Shown here piece by piece: positions 1 to 7,065 of a DNA stretch of 13,356 bases. The notes below the pieces were generated by a model. The model ran no database searches. It saw only the letters and a program-made list of their open reading frames with translations, and was not told where the DNA came from. This DNA comes from Candidatus Uhrbacteria bacterium RIFCSPHIGHO2_02_FULL_53_13 (GTDB taxonomy: Bacteria > Patescibacteriota > Patescibacteriia > UBA9934 > UBA11717). How positions within the stretch are numbered: position 1 is the stretch's first letter; the number at the start of each line of letters is the position of its first letter. A program made the translations under genes and the position numbers. Location: the NCBI GenBank assembly GCA_001791035.1, contig MGDX01000038.1, forward strand, positions 1 through 13,356. The letters are read 5' to 3'.

Positions 1-66
1 CGAAGAGCTAGGAATTCGCCTGTTTCAAGAATGATGGAGTCCTGTTTCATAGTGTTATGACTATAA
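1..66. repeat. Partial copy of a long palindromic repeat (outer arm)
   Basis: Positions 2-61 match 13297-13356 in the same orientation with about 8 differences in 60 bases. The same arm also appears inverted at 13180-13225. The arm contains two perfect CCTGTTTCA 9-mers (19-27 and 41-49) with a 22-base period, close to two helical turns. A small dyad, GTGTTAT (52-58) and ATAACAC (63-69), follows at the outer edge. Compared with the fuller copy at the other end, the centre of this copy would lie about 25 bases outside the window. No coding role is seen. A non-autonomous mobile element or protein-binding repeat is an inference. Confidence 0.7.
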
Positions 67-74
67 CACCAGCA

Positions 75-225
75 GAGATTGCTTTGCGGCTTGATGCTCA
101 CGGCACTCCGGTGCGCCTTGCGCACAAAGGAGTGCCCGTCTCACGGTTCGAACATGCCTCAATGGCATGTTCTTCATCCCGCTCGACCTCGCAATGGCGA
201 CCTGGAAGGAGTGCTCACAATGACA
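75..225. repeat. Dispersed-type repeat (GATTGCTT...CAATGACA) with nested hairpins
   Basis: The segment starts AGATTGCTTTG and ends CTCACAATGACA, with CTCGCAATGGCG at 188-199. This is the wording of a short intergenic repeat style found in many unrelated bacterial genomes (from memory, not a search). Inside are two hairpins. The first is a two-stage stem: GGCACTCC (102-109) with GGAGTGCC (129-136), enclosing GTGCGC (111-116) and GCGCAC (120-125). The second is a perfect 9-bp stem, GAACATGCC (150-158) with GGCATGTTC (164-172). Neither is followed by a T tract on the minus strand, so they are not clear terminators for rsmA. The end of the repeat overlaps the last codons of rsmA. Confidence 0.6.
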
Positions 226-1003
226 TAAAAAGCTCCACCCACTGATCCACCGACAGCTCCTGCGGACGCGCAGTCTCCGGCAACCCCATCTGCGTAAGCA
301 CTCTTGCAATCGTCTCTTTTTTCAAGCCGTTATACCCAACGAGCGTCGTCACGAGTTGCTTGCGCTTACTCGAAAACGCGACGGCCGCAACATCCATCAC
401 TCCTTGGGCGTCCTCAATACCGCGCTCGCGCTGTTCCTCCGGCATCATCAAGTCAAAACGCACAACCGTTGATTGCACTTCCGGCGGAGGAAAAAAGGCA
501 CCCGGTTTCACCTGGATGACGCGAGAGGCCCGCGCGTGCAGTTGCACCATCAACGCGAGGCGATTCATATCTCCAGCCGTGGCCATCAAGCGATCAGCCA
601 CTTCGCGCTGAAGCATAAACACGCATCGCAGTGGCTTTGGCCGTTGAGTCAAAAATGTGTTCAAGACTTCAGACGAAATGTTGTAGGGCAAATTCCCCAC
701 GCAAATATAGCCATCGCCCACCAAATCGTCCCTTTGAATGGAGGTCAACGACAAGATATCAGAAAGTACGAGTTCCAGGTTGTCCGCCGCTACCATTGTA
801 CTCACCGTATCTATCGCCTCTCGATCAATGTCCACGGCCACCACGCGCAAGGCCTCTTGTACCAAGCGCTTAGTGAGCACGCCATTGCCGGGACCAATTT
901 CAAGCACGATGTCACGCGGTGAAATCTCTGCCGCCGCCACAATCGCCTCCACCACGCTTTGATCGTGTAAAAAGTGCTGTCCAAAAAACTTTTTTGGCTT
1001 CAT
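215..1003 (-). CDS. rsmA: 16S rRNA (adenine1518-N6/adenine1519-N6)-dimethyltransferase RsmA (KsgA)
   Basis: RsmA transfers four methyl groups from S-adenosylmethionine to two adjacent adenines in the 3'-terminal helix 45 loop of 16S rRNA, late in small-subunit assembly. The 262-residue product opens with the family signature PKKFFGQHFL. It then shows the SAM-binding motif E35-I-G-P-G-N-G41, the acidic motif II end DID (58-60), the catalytic motif IV NLPYNIS (104-110) and the C-terminal FSSKRKQL (210-217). Length is normal for the family. I start at the ATG at 1003, just before PKK and 4 bases past the tsaC stop. A GTG at 1021 would add six residues and overlap tsaC. It is the last gene of the prfB operon. 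The final residues Met-Ser-Leu and the stop are encoded inside the repeat at 75-225, so the native C-terminus may have been trimmed or replaced. Confidence 0.95.
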   Translation of the reverse strand: MKPKKFFGQHFLHDQSVVEAIVAAAEISPRDIVLEIGPGNGVLTKRLVQEALRVVAVDIDREAIDTVSTMVAADNLELVLSDILSLTSIQRDDLVGDGYICVGNLPYNISSEVLNTFLTQRPKPLRCVFMLQREVADRLMATAGDMNRLALMVQLHARASRVIQVKPGAFFPPPEVQSTVVRFDLMMPEEQRERGIEDAQGVMDVAAVAFSSKRKQLVTTLVGYNGLKKETIARVLTQMGLPETARPQELSVDQWVELFMSL

Positions 1004-1007
1004 AGAG

Positions 1008-1592
1008 TCACTCAAGCGCACTCGCGTCGCCGCGATGCACCACGGCCTCTCCGTTCACAATTTCAACAACCATCGAAACAGGACGTTCTTCAAGAGCACC
1101 GACATCCAAATAATCATCGGGATGTTCTACGTTCTGCGCGAATTGCTTTTTCACATCTTGCACGCGATAACACGTCGGTTGTCCACTCACATTTGCCGAC
1201 GTGGAAACGAGCGGTCGCGCTAAACCTTCCACAAGCGCTTGAGCCACCGGATGACTCGAAACGCGCATCCCAACTTCGTTGCGCAAGGCGTGATCCGTTT
1301 GTAATTCTGGAGAAATATCGTGCAAAATCAGCGTAAATGGACCCGGCCAATGACGCTTGCACAGCGTTTCTTCCGTAGCGGTCATGCGCGCGTACTGCAT
1401 CGCCATCTCGATGGAGTCCACAATGACAGGCAACGACTGATCGCTTGGCCGCCCTTTGATGCGCATGAGCCGATCTATCGCCTTAGCATTCGTCGCATCA
1501 CATCCCATGCCGTACGCAGTCTCGGTTGGAAACACAAGAATGCCTCCGTCGCGGAGGATCAAAATAGCACGCTCGATATCAGATGGTTTCAT
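1008..1592 (-). CDS. tsaC: L-threonylcarbamoyladenylate synthase (TsaC/YwlC/Sua5 family)
   Basis: TsaC makes threonylcarbamoyl-AMP from threonine, bicarbonate and ATP. This is the first step of t6A37 formation in ANN-decoding tRNAs. The 194-residue protein carries PTETAYGMGCD (22-32), the basic KGRP (46-49) followed by SLPVIV, WPGPFTLIL (82-90), VGMRVSSHP (107-115) and STSANVSGQP (130-139), all in family order. It stops soon after, so it is the short TsaC type without the extra Sua5 domain. The ATG at 1592 gives an ATGA overlap with the stop of the upstream epimerase gene. The reading frame stays open a further 23 codons upstream, but that part lies inside the epimerase gene and adds no family sequence. 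Translational coupling with the epimerase is likely. The gene joins prfB and rsmA in a translation-centred operon. Confidence 0.93.
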   Translation of the reverse strand: MKPSDIERAILILRDGGILVFPTETAYGMGCDATNAKAIDRLMRIKGRPSDQSLPVIVDSIEMAMQYARMTATEETLCKRHWPGPFTLILHDISPELQTDHALRNEVGMRVSSHPVAQALVEGLARPLVSTSANVSGQPTCYRVQDVKKQFAQNVEHPDDYLDVGALEERPVSMVVEIVNGEAVVHRGDASALE

Positions 1593-2506
1593 AGCGGATG
1601 TTCGCGAAACCACTCCACCGTCTTGTGGAGTCCCTCGGACAACAGGGTCTTTGGCGCCCACCCCATCACCTCCCGTGCTTTCGCAGAATCGGCGTAAACA
1701 TAGTAGAGCTCACCTTCGCGCGACTCCTCGTACTGGGGCGTCACGTGCGTTCCAAGAATGCCCTGCAACTCTTGGAGGAGCTTATTCATGCTCGTCTCCA
1801 CGTTTGTGCCAATAACCAACTCTCCGCACCATGCCACGCGCATGGAACGCATCATCGCATCCACCACATCGTCCACGTAAATAAAGTCACGCGTTTTTTC
1901 GCCGTTTCCAAAGATCGTCGGCACCTCGCCCTTGAGCAGCTGGTTGATAAAAATGGTAATCACGCCGGCGCCCTCCATGCTTTGGCGCGGTCCGTACACG
2001 TTCGTCAAACGCAGTGAAATACACGCCATTGTCGTGGACTCCGAGTAATGCCACATATACATTTCCCCCGCAAATTTACTGATGCCGTACGGAGAGCTGG
2101 GTTCGACCTCGCTCGTTTCCGTGATCGGCAGATCCGCGTCTTGACTGTACACGGCAATACTGGAGGAAAAAACCACGCGCCCGCCACCCGCGCGGCGCAT
2201 CCCTTCCAAAACATTGAGCGTCCCAATGATATTCATGTGGGCATCGTGAATCGGTTCGTCCACCGAAGCGCGCACATCTTTGTGCGCCGCCAAATGCACC
2301 GCCACGTCCGGTTTTTCACGCTGAAGCAATTTGTACAATTTTTTGTAATCCGACCACACGTTCATCTTGTGGAATGTCGCCTTCGGATTCACGTGAGCCT
2401 GTACGCCGGTACTCAAATCGTCAACCACAACCACCTCATGCCCTTCCGCAATGAGGCGATCCACTAAATGAGAGCCGATAAAACCGGCTCCGCCAGATAC
2501 GAACAC
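1589..2506 (-). CDS. NAD-dependent epimerase/dehydratase, extended SDR (UDP-sugar 4-epimerase-like)
   Basis: The product is an extended short-chain dehydrogenase of the GalE/WbpP type. These enzymes interconvert nucleotide sugars through an NAD-bound keto intermediate. From the GTG start at 2506 it has 305 residues. The Rossmann glycine motif GGAGFIG lies at 5-11, VVDDLSTG at 27-34, HLAAHKDV at 71-78, the catalytic serine region SSS at 114-116, the Tyr140-x3-Lys144 pair in YGISK, NVYGPRQ at 169-175 and RDFIYVDDV at 206-214. Substrate cannot be read from the sequence. The start is uncertain: the GTG gives the usual family beginning and lies just past the prfB stop, while a TTG at 2566 would add 20 residues and overlap prfB. 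It sits between translation genes but probably serves surface polysaccharide synthesis, like the ligase-type gene at 5677-7065. Confidence 0.9.
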   Translation of the reverse strand: MFVSGGAGFIGSHLVDRLIAEGHEVVVVDDLSTGVQAHVNPKATFHKMNVWSDYKKLYKLLQREKPDVAVHLAAHKDVRASVDEPIHDAHMNIIGTLNVLEGMRRAGGGRVVFSSSIAVYSQDADLPITETSEVEPSSPYGISKFAGEMYMWHYSESTTMACISLRLTNVYGPRQSMEGAGVITIFINQLLKGEVPTIFGNGEKTRDFIYVDDVVDAMMRSMRVAWCGELVIGTNVETSMNKLLQELQGILGTHVTPQYEESREGELYYVYADSAKAREVMGWAPKTLLSEGLHKTVEWFREHPL

Positions 2507-2513
2507 TTTTTCT

Positions 2514-3630
2514 TTACGCTGTTCCAGATGATTTTTCAGAGGCCACCTGTCTAAGCCGCTCCTCAATAAACGGCATCACCTGTCCGTCGAGCACTTTGGC
2601 CGTATCAGATGTTTCGTAATTCGTGCGATGATCCTTCACGAGTTGATACGGATGAAGCACATACGAACGGATTTGGCTTCCCCACTCTGCCGATACGACT
2701 TCTCCGCGAATGCCCGCAATTTCTTGGCGCTGTTGTTCGATAGTACGCTGAAGCAACTTCCCGCGCAATACCTTCATAGCCGACTCTTTGTTTTGAGCCT
2801 GGGAGCGCTCATTTTGGCACTGCACGGTCATGCCCGTTGGAATATGGACAATGCGCACAGCACTATACGTTGTGTTGACGCTCTGCCCTCCATGGCCGCC
2901 GGCCATGAATGTGTCAATGCGCACGTCGCCTGGCTTGATGTCCACATCCTCATCGCGTTCAATCTCCGGAATCACATCCACAAGCGCAAAGCTGGTTTGT
3001 CGCAGGGCATCCGCGTTAAACGGTGATAGGCGCACAAGGCGGTGCACGCCCGCCTCGGTTTTGAGATGACCAAACGCACGCTCGCCGCTTATTTGCACGG
3101 TCACCGATTTGATACCGGCCTCTGTTCCACGCGATTCCATAAGCACGGAGGTCTTCCAGTGCTGATTCTCGGCAAAACGAAGATACATGCGCAGGAGCAT
3201 CTCGGCCCAGTCTTGCGCATCATCGCCGCCGGCACCTGCATGAATAGACACGATGGCATTGAGCCCATCGTAAGCGCCAGTAAATAATGTGTTCACCTCC
3301 AACACATTGTACTTGGCCTCTAGTTCTTTGAGTTGGTTCCCAAGTTCTTCAAGCGACGACGCGTCGTCCGTTTCTTGCATCATGGCTTCAATCACACCTA
3401 CATCGTCACGCAACGTTGTCCAGGTTTCAATCTTCTGTTTCAGTGTACCGTACTCCCGGCTCACGCGTTCGGCCATCGCCTGATCTCCCCAAAATCCCTC
3501 CGTAGCCATTTGCTGTTCGAGCGTCACAAGACGCGTTTTCTTTCCCGCGATGTCAAAGAGAGTCCCACACTTGGCTTATAGATTGCGCAAGTCGGGAGCT
3601 ACGAGTAAGAAGGTCGTTTTTTGATGGCAT
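2514..3630 (-). CDS. prfB: Peptide chain release factor 2, expressed through a +1 programmed frameshift
   Basis: RF2 reads UAA and UGA stops and triggers peptide release. The gene is in two frames. From the ATG at 3630, 25 codons run to CTT and then an in-frame TGA (3555-3553). Skipping T3555 continues as Asp-Ile-Ala-Gly-Lys-Lys and leads, without a break, into the body of RF2. The joined product has 371 residues, usual for RF2. It shows RLVTLEQQM near the junction, the stop-recognition tripeptide SPF (202-204) and the peptidyl-hydrolysis motif GGHGGQ with GGQ at 247-249. Without the shift the protein would lack its N-terminal helix or need the GTG at 3527. The CTT TGA C site is the classic RF2 autoregulatory site: low RF2 slows termination and favours shifting. 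It is the first gene of an operon running to rsmA. Confidence 0.95.
3552..3558 (-). other. prfB +1 frameshift site (CTT TGA C)
   Basis: On the minus strand the bases CTT TGA C occur at codons 25 and 26 of prfB. They end the first frame exactly where the second begins to resemble RF2. The slippery Leu codon, the UGA and the following C are the conserved elements of RF2 recoding. The upstream stimulatory Shine-Dalgarno-like element is weak here: a GTGGGA lies 4 bases before CTT. Confidence 0.93.
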
Positions 3631-3638
3631 AGAGTATT

Positions 3639-3647
3639 AGTATAGCA
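3639..3647 (-). promoter_or_regulatory. Extended -10 promoter for the prfB operon
   Basis: The minus strand reads TG-C-TATACT, an extended -10 box with 5 of 6 consensus bases. No good -35 box lies 17 bases upstream, where the groEL terminator stem sits. The box ends only 8 bases before the prfB ATG at 3630. A start point about 7 bases downstream would give a leader of one or two bases, that is a leaderless message. Confidence 0.5.
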
Positions 3648-3649
3648 GG

Positions 3650-3692
3650 AAAAGAAAACAGCCGCCGTGAGAAACTATTCTCAAGACGGCTG
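3650..3692 (-). terminator. Intrinsic terminator of groES-groEL
   Basis: Eight bases after the groEL stop, the minus strand forms a long hairpin. CAGCCG (3692-3687) pairs with CGGCTG (3664-3659), and TGAGAA pairs with TTCTCA inside it. The run TTTTCTTTT follows at 3658-3650. It separates groE transcription from the prfB promoter directly after it. Confidence 0.9.
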
Positions 3693-3699
3693 TCTCGGG

Positions 3700-5322
3700 C
3701 TACATCATCCCGCCCATTCCACCGGCGCCCGCCATCGGATCTGGCTTGTGTGGTTCTGGTTTTTCTGACACGGCCACTTCCGTTGTTAGAATCATGATGG
3801 CGATGGAAGCCGCGTTCTGCAGAGCCGAGCGCGTCACTTTCGCTGGATCCACAATGCCCACAGTCATCAAGTCCTCGTATTGGCCCGTCGCGGCGTTGTA
3901 CCCGTATCCACCAGTGCCTTGACGGACACTTTGCAACACGACCGAGCCGTCATCTCCGGCATTCTCCGCGATTTGCCGAATAGGTGCCTCGAGCGATTTG
4001 CGCAAAATTTCAACTCCGGCTGCCTCATCGTCCGACACCACAAGGTCATCGAGAACAGACATGGAACGCACCAGAGCCACTCCGCCTCCCGGAACAATCC
4101 CCTCTTCAATAGCAGCCTTTGTGGCTGATACAGCGTCCTGAATACGATCCTTCTTTTCTTTCATCTCCACTTCCGTTGCCGCACCCACGTTAATCACGGC
4201 CACTCCGCCAGCTAACTTGGCTACGCGCTTTTGCAACTGTTCCTTCTCGTATTCCGAATCCGTCGCTTCCATTTGCACGCGAATGGATTCAACGCGCGCC
4301 GTAACCTTTACCTGATCTCCCGCACCACCAATAATGGTCGTCGTATCCTTCGTTGAGACCACTTTACCGGCGCGACCCAAATCGGCGATCGTCGTGCTTT
4401 CAAGTTTGAGCCCAACCTCTTCCGAAATGACGCGCCCGCCCGTCAACACGGCAATGTCCTCGAGCATGGCTTTGCGACGATCGCCAAAGCCCGGTGCCTT
4501 GACCGCGAGCGTTTGAAATGCGCCGCGCAACCGGTTCACGACGAGCGTCGAAAGCGCGTCACCCTCAACATCCTCGGCGATAATCACGAGCTCCTTTTTG
4601 CCCGATTGCGCGAGCGACTCCAAGAGCGGCAGAATATCCTGAATCGAGTTGATTTTCTTATCGGTAATCAAAATGCGCGCGTCTTCAAACACCGCTTCCA
4701 TGCGCTCGGCATTCGTAATCATGTACGGCGACACGTAGCCCTTGTCAAACTGCATGCCTTTCACCGACTCCACCTCAATGCCGAAGCTCTTGCCTTCCTC
4801 AACGGTGATGACGCCGTCCTTGCCAACCACGTCCATCGCCTCCTTTATCTTGGCACCAATCTCCGAGTCGTTGGCCGCGATAGATGCCACGCGCTCAATC
4901 TCGCCCGCCACCGGCTTGGCAATACGCTCCTTGATATGCGCGACAACGGCGTCCACGCCTTTCTCAATGCCGCGTCGCAGAGACTGCGGGTTGATGCCGG
5001 CCACCAAGTGGCGCATCCCTTCGCGCACCATGGCTTGCGCCAGTACCGTCGCAGTGGTGGTACCGTCTCCGGCGACGTCGTTCGTCTTGGACGCCACTTG
5101 CTTGACGAGCGTGGCGCCCATGTTCTCCACGCGATCCTCCAGTTCAATTTCCTTGGCAACCGTGACGCCATCTTTCGTGACAACTGGCGCGCCGTAACTC
5201 TTCTCCAAAATGGCGTTGCGCCCCTTGGGACCGAGCGTTACCTTCACAGCGTCCGCCAGCTTATCGACGCCCGCCTTGAGCGCGTTGCGCGCCTCTTGGT
5301 TATAGACAATGTTTTTTGACAT
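3700..5322 (-). CDS. groEL: Chaperonin GroEL (Hsp60, 60 kDa subunit)
   Basis: GroEL forms the double-ring ATP-driven folding chamber that works with the GroES lid in the cytoplasm. The product has 540 residues, close to the family length. Its N-terminus contains AVKVTLGPKGRNAILEKSYG, followed by TKDGVTVAKEIELEDR and AGDGTTTATVLAQ, which hold the ATP-pocket aspartates (near D51 and D86). EGIVPGGGVAL lies in the second equatorial segment, and the flexible tail AGAGGMGGMM is the usual Gly-Met C-terminus. The ATG at 5322 lies 5 bases after the groES stop, so the two are one transcript. Regulation is expected from the CIRCE-like site ahead of groES. No oddities were seen, and a clear terminator follows. 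Confidence 0.98.
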   Translation of the reverse strand: MSKNIVYNQEARNALKAGVDKLADAVKVTLGPKGRNAILEKSYGAPVVTKDGVTVAKEIELEDRVENMGATLVKQVASKTNDVAGDGTTTATVLAQAMVREGMRHLVAGINPQSLRRGIEKGVDAVVAHIKERIAKPVAGEIERVASIAANDSEIGAKIKEAMDVVGKDGVITVEEGKSFGIEVESVKGMQFDKGYVSPYMITNAERMEAVFEDARILITDKKINSIQDILPLLESLAQSGKKELVIIAEDVEGDALSTLVVNRLRGAFQTLAVKAPGFGDRRKAMLEDIAVLTGGRVISEEVGLKLESTTIADLGRAGKVVSTKDTTTIIGGAGDQVKVTARVESIRVQMEATDSEYEKEQLQKRVAKLAGGVAVINVGAATEVEMKEKKDRIQDAVSATKAAIEEGIVPGGGVALVRSMSVLDDLVVSDDEAAGVEILRKSLEAPIRQIAENAGDDGSVVLQSVRQGTGGYGYNAATGQYEDLMTVGIVDPAKVTRSALQNAASIAIMILTTEVAVSEKPEPHKPDPMAGAGGMGGMM

Positions 5323-5327
5323 ATCAT

Positions 5328-5612
5328 TTACTCAATAACGGCAATGACGTCGCGCGATTCGATGACGAATACACGCTCGCCGTTCACTTTAAACTCATCC
5401 GGCGCATACTTTTTAAACATGATCGTATCGCCGGGCTTCACCTCCATGGCAACACGCTGGCCGTTTTCGACTTTCCCCGGTCCAACGGCAACAACGCTGC
5501 CGCGCTCCGGTTTCTCCTTCGCCGTATCTGGAATGATGATTCCAGAGGCGGTGGTCTCGTTCTCCTCAACGAGCTTGATCACAATGTGATCACCAATGGG
5601 ACGGATGTTCAT
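5328..5612 (-). CDS. groES: Co-chaperonin GroES (Hsp10)
   Basis: GroES is the seven-subunit lid that closes the GroEL chamber. The 94-residue protein begins MNIRPIGDHIVIKLVEENE. It has the mobile-loop segment TTASGIIIPDTAKEKP (about 20-35) with the hydrophobic Ile triplet that contacts GroEL, then RGSVVAVGPGK, the GDTIMFKKY strand and the C-terminal FVIESRDVIAVIE. Length and order are standard. It is the first gene of the groE operon, about 33 bases from the predicted transcription start. No strong Shine-Dalgarno sequence precedes the ATG. Confidence 0.98.
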   Translation of the reverse strand: MNIRPIGDHIVIKLVEENETTASGIIIPDTAKEKPERGSVVAVGPGKVENGQRVAMEVKPGDTIMFKKYAPDEFKVNGERVFVIESRDVIAVIE

Positions 5613-5634
5613 AAAGAAATCATCACGTAAAGAA

Positions 5635-5661
5635 TTAGCACTCGCTGCGTCATTTTGCTAA
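5635..5661 (-). promoter_or_regulatory. CIRCE-like operator (HrcA site) of groESL
   Basis: On the plus strand TTAGCACTC (5635-5643), nine spacer bases and TTTTGCTAA (5653-5661) reproduce the 9-9-9 plan of CIRCE. One arm is perfect. The other keeps only the TGCTAA part, with three substitutions at its inner end. The site overlaps the predicted -10 box and start point. HrcA repression is the established role of CIRCE; no hrcA gene is in the window. Confidence 0.8.
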
Positions 5662-5680
5662 ATTGAACAAATTCTGTCAA
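5652..5680 (-). promoter_or_regulatory. groESL promoter
   Basis: On the minus strand a perfect TTGACA (5680-5675), a 17-base spacer and CAAAAT (5657-5652, 4 of 6) form a sigma-70-type promoter. The -10 lies inside the CIRCE-like site, as expected for a repressed heat-shock operon. The TGA of the -35 box is also the stop codon of the upstream ligase-like gene. Confidence 0.7.
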
Positions 5681-7065
5681 GCACGAGCGTTTTTCTCCTG
5701 TCGGTCAATGCTCCTGGAGAGTTGACCACATTTTGTGTTCATCACCAAAAAGACGGCAAGAAGATAGAGACCAGAAACCTGCGACCACAAGTAATGATCG
5801 AAGAGGGCGATAACAAGAAGCGTGAGACCAAATGACATGGCCATCAGAGACGTCGGTCTTTTCCAATGGACATGCACGCGCCAATCGCTCGCGATAACGA
5901 TCGTCACGACAAGAGCAAAGCCGATGAGGCCAAGCTCGGTGACAACCAGCAAGAGAACGTTGTGCACCGGCTGATACTCGTAGGCCGGCAAAAACGGCTG
6001 TCGCTGTGCGAGCGCGTACACCGCACTGTGCATCCCAACGCCGCCAAGCAGTGTATAGGGATTCTTCAGAAGCTGTGTTGTTTCGTGGAGTTGCGCGGTG
6101 CGTTCGGTCATCGAGCGAGACTCCAAGCGATTGTCGTCGTCGAATCTCGTGGTCAAAATAGGACCGATAGACAACACCAATACGAACATGGTCAACCCCG
6201 CAATGAAGATGGGAAATCGCAGGCGCACCATCCTCGCAAAGTCCTGAAGATAAAACAGGCCGACACACCACAGCCCCATTCCAAGCGCGAACGCCAACCA
6301 CGCGCTACGCGATGCCGACAACACAAGTGCTCCCGAAAGCACAACCGTCATCAGCCATCCAATGATCCGCTCGCTCTTCCCAAGTCGTTGCGCCAACATT
6401 TGAAACGTCAATAACAGTCCCACCGCGGAAAATCCGCCAAGAATGTTTGGATGGGGAAACGATCCGTAGGCGCGCAACCAGCGTCCGCCGCTGTGCTCAA
6501 TCACCGACGTGCCAAGAACGGTGGGATCCTGCGCCGCGATGCCAAGGATCGTGGACGCATCAATGGATTGAGCGGCCGCTTGCACCCACGCCAACCCCCC
6601 CGGCACGAACATGCCCAACAGAAGCGGCGACATGAGGTATCCGATGCTCGCGCCGCGATCCATGAGCGCGACGAGTAAAAATCCCATCGCCAAATCCAAG
6701 TGCAGAGCGCCAAAGAGCGCGACAAGCGGAGAGGGCGACCAGATCATCGAAAGGTATGCCCACACGGAAAGCCCCACACTGGCGTAGGCGATGGTTCGAA
6801 AGATCGGCCTTTTGAGAGCACTCCGGACAGTTCCTTTTTTGAGCGTCGCTATCGCCAATGTCACATATCCCATCAGCACCACGTCAATAAGATAGACGGA
6901 GAGGCGTCCGTATTGGCTGACGTCATCCCCGATCAGCACATCGTGTAAAATCCATCGCGTCTGCCACGGAAGCAAAAACAGAAAGAGCATCAGAAAAGAC
7001 AGTTTGCAGAGCTTTGCCGTATGAGAAGTTCTGAACGCTTGAAACGTCATAGGCGTGCGCATCAT
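5677..7065 (-). CDS. O-antigen ligase/polymerase-like polytopic membrane protein (Wzy/WaaL superfamily)
   Basis: This 462-residue protein is mostly hydrophobic and looks like 10 to 12 membrane spans, starting near residue 22. It resembles the Wzy/WaaL superfamily, whose members join or polymerise lipid-linked glycans at the outer face of the cytoplasmic membrane. Supporting motifs are RAYGSFPHPNILGGF (198-212), LSASRSAWLAF (249-259), a large outer loop with SMTERTAQLHETTQLLKNP (about 318-336) and GGVGMHS (341-347), and YQPVHNVLLLVVTELGLIGF (364-383). Whether it ligates or polymerises, and on what acceptor, cannot be told; in this superfamily the names are often interchanged. It overlaps the upstream nucleotidyltransferase gene by ATGA and ends inside the groES -35 box. 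Confidence 0.8.
   Translation of the reverse strand: MMRTPMTFQAFRTSHTAKLCKLSFLMLFLFLLPWQTRWILHDVLIGDDVSQYGRLSVYLIDVVLMGYVTLAIATLKKGTVRSALKRPIFRTIAYASVGLSVWAYLSMIWSPSPLVALFGALHLDLAMGFLLVALMDRGASIGYLMSPLLLGMFVPGGLAWVQAAAQSIDASTILGIAAQDPTVLGTSVIEHSGGRWLRAYGSFPHPNILGGFSAVGLLLTFQMLAQRLGKSERIIGWLMTVVLSGALVLSASRSAWLAFALGMGLWCVGLFYLQDFARMVRLRFPIFIAGLTMFVLVLSIGPILTTRFDDDNRLESRSMTERTAQLHETTQLLKNPYTLLGGVGMHSAVYALAQRQPFLPAYEYQPVHNVLLLVVTELGLIGFALVVTIVIASDWRVHVHWKRPTSLMAMSFGLTLLVIALFDHYLWSQVSGLYLLAVFLVMNTKCGQLSRSIDRQEKNARA

Noticed and set aside
102..172. Hairpins 102-136 and 150-172 as the rsmA terminator
   Set aside because: Both stems are strong, but neither is followed by a T run on the minus strand, and they belong to the repeat element.
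57..245. Possible 62-codon plus-strand gene starting ATGACTATA
   Set aside because: It lies across two repeat elements with hairpins and runs into the 3' end of rsmA. The predicted peptide looks like translated repeat sequence.
2514..3527. RF2 as a simple single-frame gene starting at GTG 3527
   Set aside because: The upstream frame supplies a proper N-terminal helix and joins at a textbook CTT TGA C site, giving the family length.
4513..5319. Open frame of 268 codons on the plus strand opposite groEL
   Set aside because: It is an antisense shadow of a highly conserved gene with biased codon use. It has no initiation signal and its composition (His, Arg and Leu rich) is typical of such shadows.
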